Of a stretch of 64,000 nt of DNA, positions 60,875 to 64,000 are shown one piece after another (positions within the stretch are counted from its first letter, which is position 1; each line of letters begins with the position of its first letter). Both the position numbers and the translations under genes were made by a program. Below the pieces are notes generated by a model, which made no database searches, was not told where the DNA came from, and was given only the letters and a program-made list of their open reading frames with translations. The DNA is from Shimia sp965227725 (GTDB lineage: Bacteria > Pseudomonadota > Alphaproteobacteria > Rhodobacterales > Rhodobacteraceae). Where the stretch lies: contig NZ_CBDDGH010000003.1 of the NCBI RefSeq assembly GCF_965227725.1, positions 124,001 through 188,000 on the forward strand, read 5' to 3'.

Positions 60875-62449
60875 ATGCCGCACGGGAAACGTCAAATGCA
60901 GTCAAAGCTGGGACAGCTCTTGGAATCGCTTCGTGCATTCTGGGTTCAGGAGTCTCATGTCCGGCAAGCGCTTCCGCTTGTCGTGCCTTTGGCGACTCTG
61001 GCGGCATGGTTCATCTTTGGCGAGATCGGCCTGCTGATCTGCGCCTTCCTGCTGCCGCTGCCGTTTCTGGCCTTTTCGCCGTTCTCCGAAAGCAGCAAGC
61101 GCCGCGGCCGCAGTGAAACAGACGGGCTGACCGGCCTGCTGACCAGCACGGGCCTTGAGCTCAAGATGCAGGACAAGATGGCGACGCTGGAGCACGACGG
61201 TCGTGTGACCGCCTGCTTCTCCATCAAGATCGACAATTTTGCCCGTCTGCGTGAAAACCACGGCGATCAGGCCGCCGAAGACGTGCTGCGCAATGTCGCC
61301 AACCGTCTCAAAAGCGCCCTGCGCTCTGACGATATGGTGGCCCGCTCCGGTGATGCGGCCTTTGTTGTCGCACTGGCACCTGTGGCCTATTTTGATGTCG
61401 AAAGCGGCATCCAGATGGCCACCCGTTTCCAGACCGCTTTGGAAGAGCCGGTGCCCCTGCAGATGGCCTCCATCTATGTCAGCGTGTCCGTGGGCTTCTG
61501 CCTGTCCTCACGTCTGAGCCGCCCAACCGCGACAGCGCTCATTCAGGCCTCCGAAATGGCCATGAACGAGGCACAGCTCACCGGTGCCTCCAACATCCGC
61601 GCCTATTCCACGGATATGGGCCGCAAGGTGATCTCCCGCCGCAAAACCCAAAGCGAAGCGGCCCGCACCCTGCAGCGCGACCAAATCCGCGCGTGGTTCC
61701 AGCCGCAGGTCTCCACCGACACCGGCCTTGTAACCGGTTTTGAGGCGCTGGCCCGCTGGGAACACCCCGAACGCGGCATCCTTGCCCCCATCCAGTTTCT
61801 CGACGTCCTGCAACAGACCGGCCAGATGAGCCAGCTTGCCGACCTGATGCTGCGCCAATCCCTCGATGCCCTGCGCGCATGGGATGATGCGGGCTACAGC
61901 GTGCCGGTCGTAGGCGTGAATTTTGCAGGCGAAGAACTGCGCAGTCCCACTTTGGTAGAGCGTATCCAGTGGGAACTCGACCGCACGGAGCTGTTGCCTG
62001 CGCGTCTCGGCATCGAAGTGCTGGAAAGCGTGGTGGCTGGTGCGCCTGACGATATGGTGGTGCGCAACCTTGAAGCCATCTCCGCCCTTGGCTGCTCCGT
62101 GGATCTGGACGACTTTGGCACCGGCCACGCCTCCATTTCCTCGATCCGCCGCCTGCCGGTAAAGCGCATCAAGATCGACCGCTCCTTTGTCACAAATGTG
62201 GACCGCGATCAGGAGCAGCAGCGCATGATTGCCGCGATTGTCACCATGGCAGAGCGTCTGGGCCTCGAAACCCTGGCCGAAGGCGTGGAAAACTCCGCGG
62301 AACACGCCATGCTGGCGCAGCTGGGCTGCTCTCACGTGCAGGGCTACGGCATCGCCCGCCCAATGCCGTTCCATGAGACCCTGAAATGGATGGCCGCCCA
62401 TCAGGAAAAGATCGGCCCGGCCCTCCAGATCGGCAACAAACCGAGCTGA
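60875..62449 (+). CDS. EAL-domain c-di-GMP phosphodiesterase with degenerate GGDEF domain
   Basis: A 524-residue membrane protein. Two N-terminal helices (LPLVVPLATLAAWFIFGEIG and LLICAFLLPLPFLAF) anchor it. The GGDEF domain starts TDGLTGLLTSTGLELKM, but the signature is SGDAA (158-162), so cyclase activity is not expected. The EAL domain has FEALARWEHPERG (EAL at 290-292), the Mg-binding VNFAGEEL, and LDDFGTGHASISSI with the catalytic DDFGTG at 412-417, all of which look intact. It should hydrolyse c-di-GMP. The start is uncertain: ATG 60896 is also possible. Confidence 0.9.
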   Translation: MPHGKRQMQSKLGQLLESLRAFWVQESHVRQALPLVVPLATLAAWFIFGEIGLLICAFLLPLPFLAFSPFSESSKRRGRSETDGLTGLLTSTGLELKMQDKMATLEHDGRVTACFSIKIDNFARLRENHGDQAAEDVLRNVANRLKSALRSDDMVARSGDAAFVVALAPVAYFDVESGIQMATRFQTALEEPVPLQMASIYVSVSVGFCLSSRLSRPTATALIQASEMAMNEAQLTGASNIRAYSTDMGRKVISRRKTQSEAARTLQRDQIRAWFQPQVSTDTGLVTGFEALARWEHPERGILAPIQFLDVLQQTGQMSQLADLMLRQSLDALRAWDDAGYSVPVVGVNFAGEELRSPTLVERIQWELDRTELLPARLGIEVLESVVAGAPDDMVVRNLEAISALGCSVDLDDFGTGHASISSIRRLPVKRIKIDRSFVTNVDRDQEQQRMIAAIVTMAERLGLETLAEGVENSAEHAMLAQLGCSHVQGYGIARPMPFHETLKWMAAHQEKIGPALQIGNKPS

Positions 62450-62593
62450 TCTGCGCGCCAACAGCCGCGCGCCACCCGCACAGACAAGCAACGACACAAC
62501 GGCTTTCCTGTGATTCCAGTCGAATCCCCTTGACCTTTGGCCCCCACCTCTGTTGAACCTCCCCAACGTTTCAACGACAGATGGCTTGCGGCA

Positions 62594-64000
62594 ATGGACG
62601 ATCAGAACAAGAACCTCATCCTCGCGACGGCGCTCAGCTTTGGCGTCATCCTGATCTGGTTCACCCTGTTTCCCCCACCAGAAGCGGTGGAGGATCCCAA
62701 CGCCCCGGCGATCACCGCAGAAAGCACTGATGCCGCCACGCCGTCTACGGCCCCTGCCCTGAGCAGCGCTGGCACCGACACGGCGTCTGCCGCTGCCACA
62801 GGTGCGGAGCCAACGGCCGCTGCAGATGCGCCCCGTCTGGACATCGCAACCGACCGCGTGACCGGCTCGATCTCCCTGCTGGGCGGCCGCATCGACGATC
62901 TGAAACTCAACGATTACCGCGTGACCCAGGACGCCGATTCCGAGATCGTGACCCTGCTGTCTCCCAACGGTGAGCCAAACGCCTACTACGCGCTCTACGG
63001 CTGGGCCCCCGGCGCAGGTCTGAACCTTGATCAGGTGCCCGGTTCCAACACCCTCTGGTCTGTTGAGAGCGGCGACATCCTGAGCGAAGACGCACCCGTA
63101 ACCCTGTCTTGGGACAACGGCGCAGGCCTGACCTTCCGCCGCACCATTTCCGTGGACGACAACTACATGTTCTCCGTGGACCAGTCGGTTGAGAACACCG
63201 GCGCAGGCTCCGTGTCCCTCGCACCATACGGCGTGCTTGCCCGCTACGGTCAGCCAGAGGATCTGAAGAACTTCTTCATCCTGCACGAAGGCATGGTCTC
63301 CATGGCGGACGGCGAGCTGGCCGAAATCGACTATGACGACATGACCGATTTCACCTTTGACCAGCGCGAAGGCGCACCGGCAGAGGTGACACAGGTGGAG
63401 GCTAATGGCTGGACCGGCTTCACCGACCACTACTGGATGGCCACCCTGATCCCGGCACCGGGCACAGGCTTCAAATCGGTCGCCAAATATGACGCAAACC
63501 GCGACATCTACCAGACCGAAGCCGTGATGCGCACGCTCACCGTGGCCGAGGGCGAGACCGCCACCACCTCCAGCCAGCTCTTTGCTGGTGCCAAGGAATG
63601 GGCCACCATCCGCGCCTATCAGAACGAGGGTGGTGTTCAGGGCTTCGTTGAATCCATCGACTGGGGCTGGTTTGCCTTCCTGACCAAGCCAATCTTTGCT
63701 CTGCTGCACTGGCTGAACGTTCAGATCGGCAACATGGGCTGGGCAATCATCGGCCTGACCGTGATCCTGAAAATCATCGTCTTCCCGCTGGCCTATAAAT
63801 CTTATGCCTCCATGGCGAAGATGAAAGAACTCCAGCCACAGATGGAAAAGCTGAAAGAAGCGGCCGGTGACGACCGTCAGAAAATGCAGCAATCCATGAT
63901 GGAGCTTTACAAGAAAGAAAAGGTCAACCCAGCGGCCGGCTGTCTGCCGATCCTGATCCAGATCCCGATCTTCTTCTCGCTCTACAAAGTGATCTTCGTG
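62594..64000 (+). CDS. yidC: Membrane protein insertase YidC, N-terminal part (cut by window end)
   Basis: The first 469 codons are inside the window. The start MDDQNKNLILATALSFGVIL is the standard YidC N-terminus, an Ala/Thr-rich linker follows (about 30-80), then the large periplasmic beta domain (about 80-350), and the first helices of the insertase core (FFAxxx-like region near DWGWFAFLTKPIFALLHWL, then MGWAIIGLTVILKIIVFPLA). YidC inserts membrane proteins alone or with SecYEG. The C-terminal core helices are beyond the edge. Confidence 0.96.
   Translation, partial: MDDQNKNLILATALSFGVILIWFTLFPPPEAVEDPNAPAITAESTDAATPSTAPALSSAGTDTASAAATGAEPTAAADAPRLDIATDRVTGSISLLGGRIDDLKLNDYRVTQDADSEIVTLLSPNGEPNAYYALYGWAPGAGLNLDQVPGSNTLWSVESGDILSEDAPVTLSWDNGAGLTFRRTISVDDNYMFSVDQSVENTGAGSVSLAPYGVLARYGQPEDLKNFFILHEGMVSMADGELAEIDYDDMTDFTFDQREGAPAEVTQVEANGWTGFTDHYWMATLIPAPGTGFKSVAKYDANRDIYQTEAVMRTLTVAEGETATTSSQLFAGAKEWATIRAYQNEGGVQGFVESIDWGWFAFLTKPIFALLHWLNVQIGNMGWAIIGLTVILKIIVFPLAYKSYASMAKMKELQPQMEKLKEAAGDDRQKMQQSMMELYKKEKVNPAAGCLPILIQIPIFFSLYKVIFV

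Noticed and set aside
61508..63892. 794-codon minus-strand open frame opposite the EAL gene and yidC
   Set aside because: It crosses two clearly identified plus-strand genes and has a low-complexity, His/Gly-rich translation; an antisense artefact.

Overview
The window is a chromosomal segment of a Roseobacter-group alphaproteobacterium (Rhodobacteraceae). It is dense with GC-biased coding sequence. The evidence for this group is the gene repertoire and protein style: an IclR-linked acyl-CoA degradation cluster, HemP, TtcA, HspQ, an HflKC-DUF2065 operon, and a Tad locus whose pilins carry the GAVTVDW processing site. No rRNA, tRNA, CRISPR array, IS element or prophage was seen. Both ends are cut through genes: pgsA on the left and yidC on the right.

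Layout. (1) 1-7604, all minus strand: pgsA (partial) and uvrC; a tightly packed S49 peptidase / zinc-ribbon membrane microprotein / Ca-Na antiporter / FolM-like SDR operon; an ABC-2 exporter pair; a CoxG-like protein. (2) 7742-19980: a three-unit CoA-thioester catabolic cluster resembling the pim (dicarboxylate/pimelate) operon of Rhodopseudomonas. It holds MaoC hydratase plus thiolase, a four-gene minus-strand operon (SDR, FadJ-type fusion, large and small acyl-CoA dehydrogenases), and a divergent CoA ligase-IclR-PhyH unit. A near-identical 17-bp palindrome lies before the maoC gene and before the iclR gene, which suggests one regulon. A solute-binding protein and a YHS protein sit inside it. 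(3) 20014-30433: housekeeping and mixed genes: yqeY-like, carA, a membrane glycosyltransferase behind a perfect CtrA-type site, a GntR regulator, a pyrimidine nucleotidase, a UbiH-like hydroxylase, ferredoxin, and a DegP-type protease. (4) 30601-37692: hemP with a coupled unknown gene, a lytic transglycosylase lipoprotein, an AEC carrier, hspQ, rhodanese plus gamma-glutamyltranspeptidase, an RsbW/RsbV-like pair, and a second thiolase. (5) 37761-44563: rpiA-gor-hflK-hflC-DUF2065 operon, a frameshifted GST pseudogene, and L-serine dehydratase. (6) 44608-58729: a Tad/Flp pilus locus: a lytic transglycosylase, three almost identical tandem pilin genes plus a fourth diverged one, cpaB, cpaC, an OmpA lipoprotein, cpaE, cpaF, tadB, tadC, two TPR lipoproteins, a prepilin peptidase and an accessory AAA ATPase. 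Hairpins and terminators divide it into several transcription units. (7) 58817-64000: yidD, a small periplasmic protein, ttcA, an EAL protein with a degenerate GGDEF domain, and yidC.

The parts best deserving follow-up are the proposed IclR operators, the CtrA site before the glycosyltransferase, the HemP partner gene, the triplicated pilins with intercistronic hairpins, and the accessory ATPase of the Tad locus. All calls rest on reading the sequence and on family knowledge; no database search was run.
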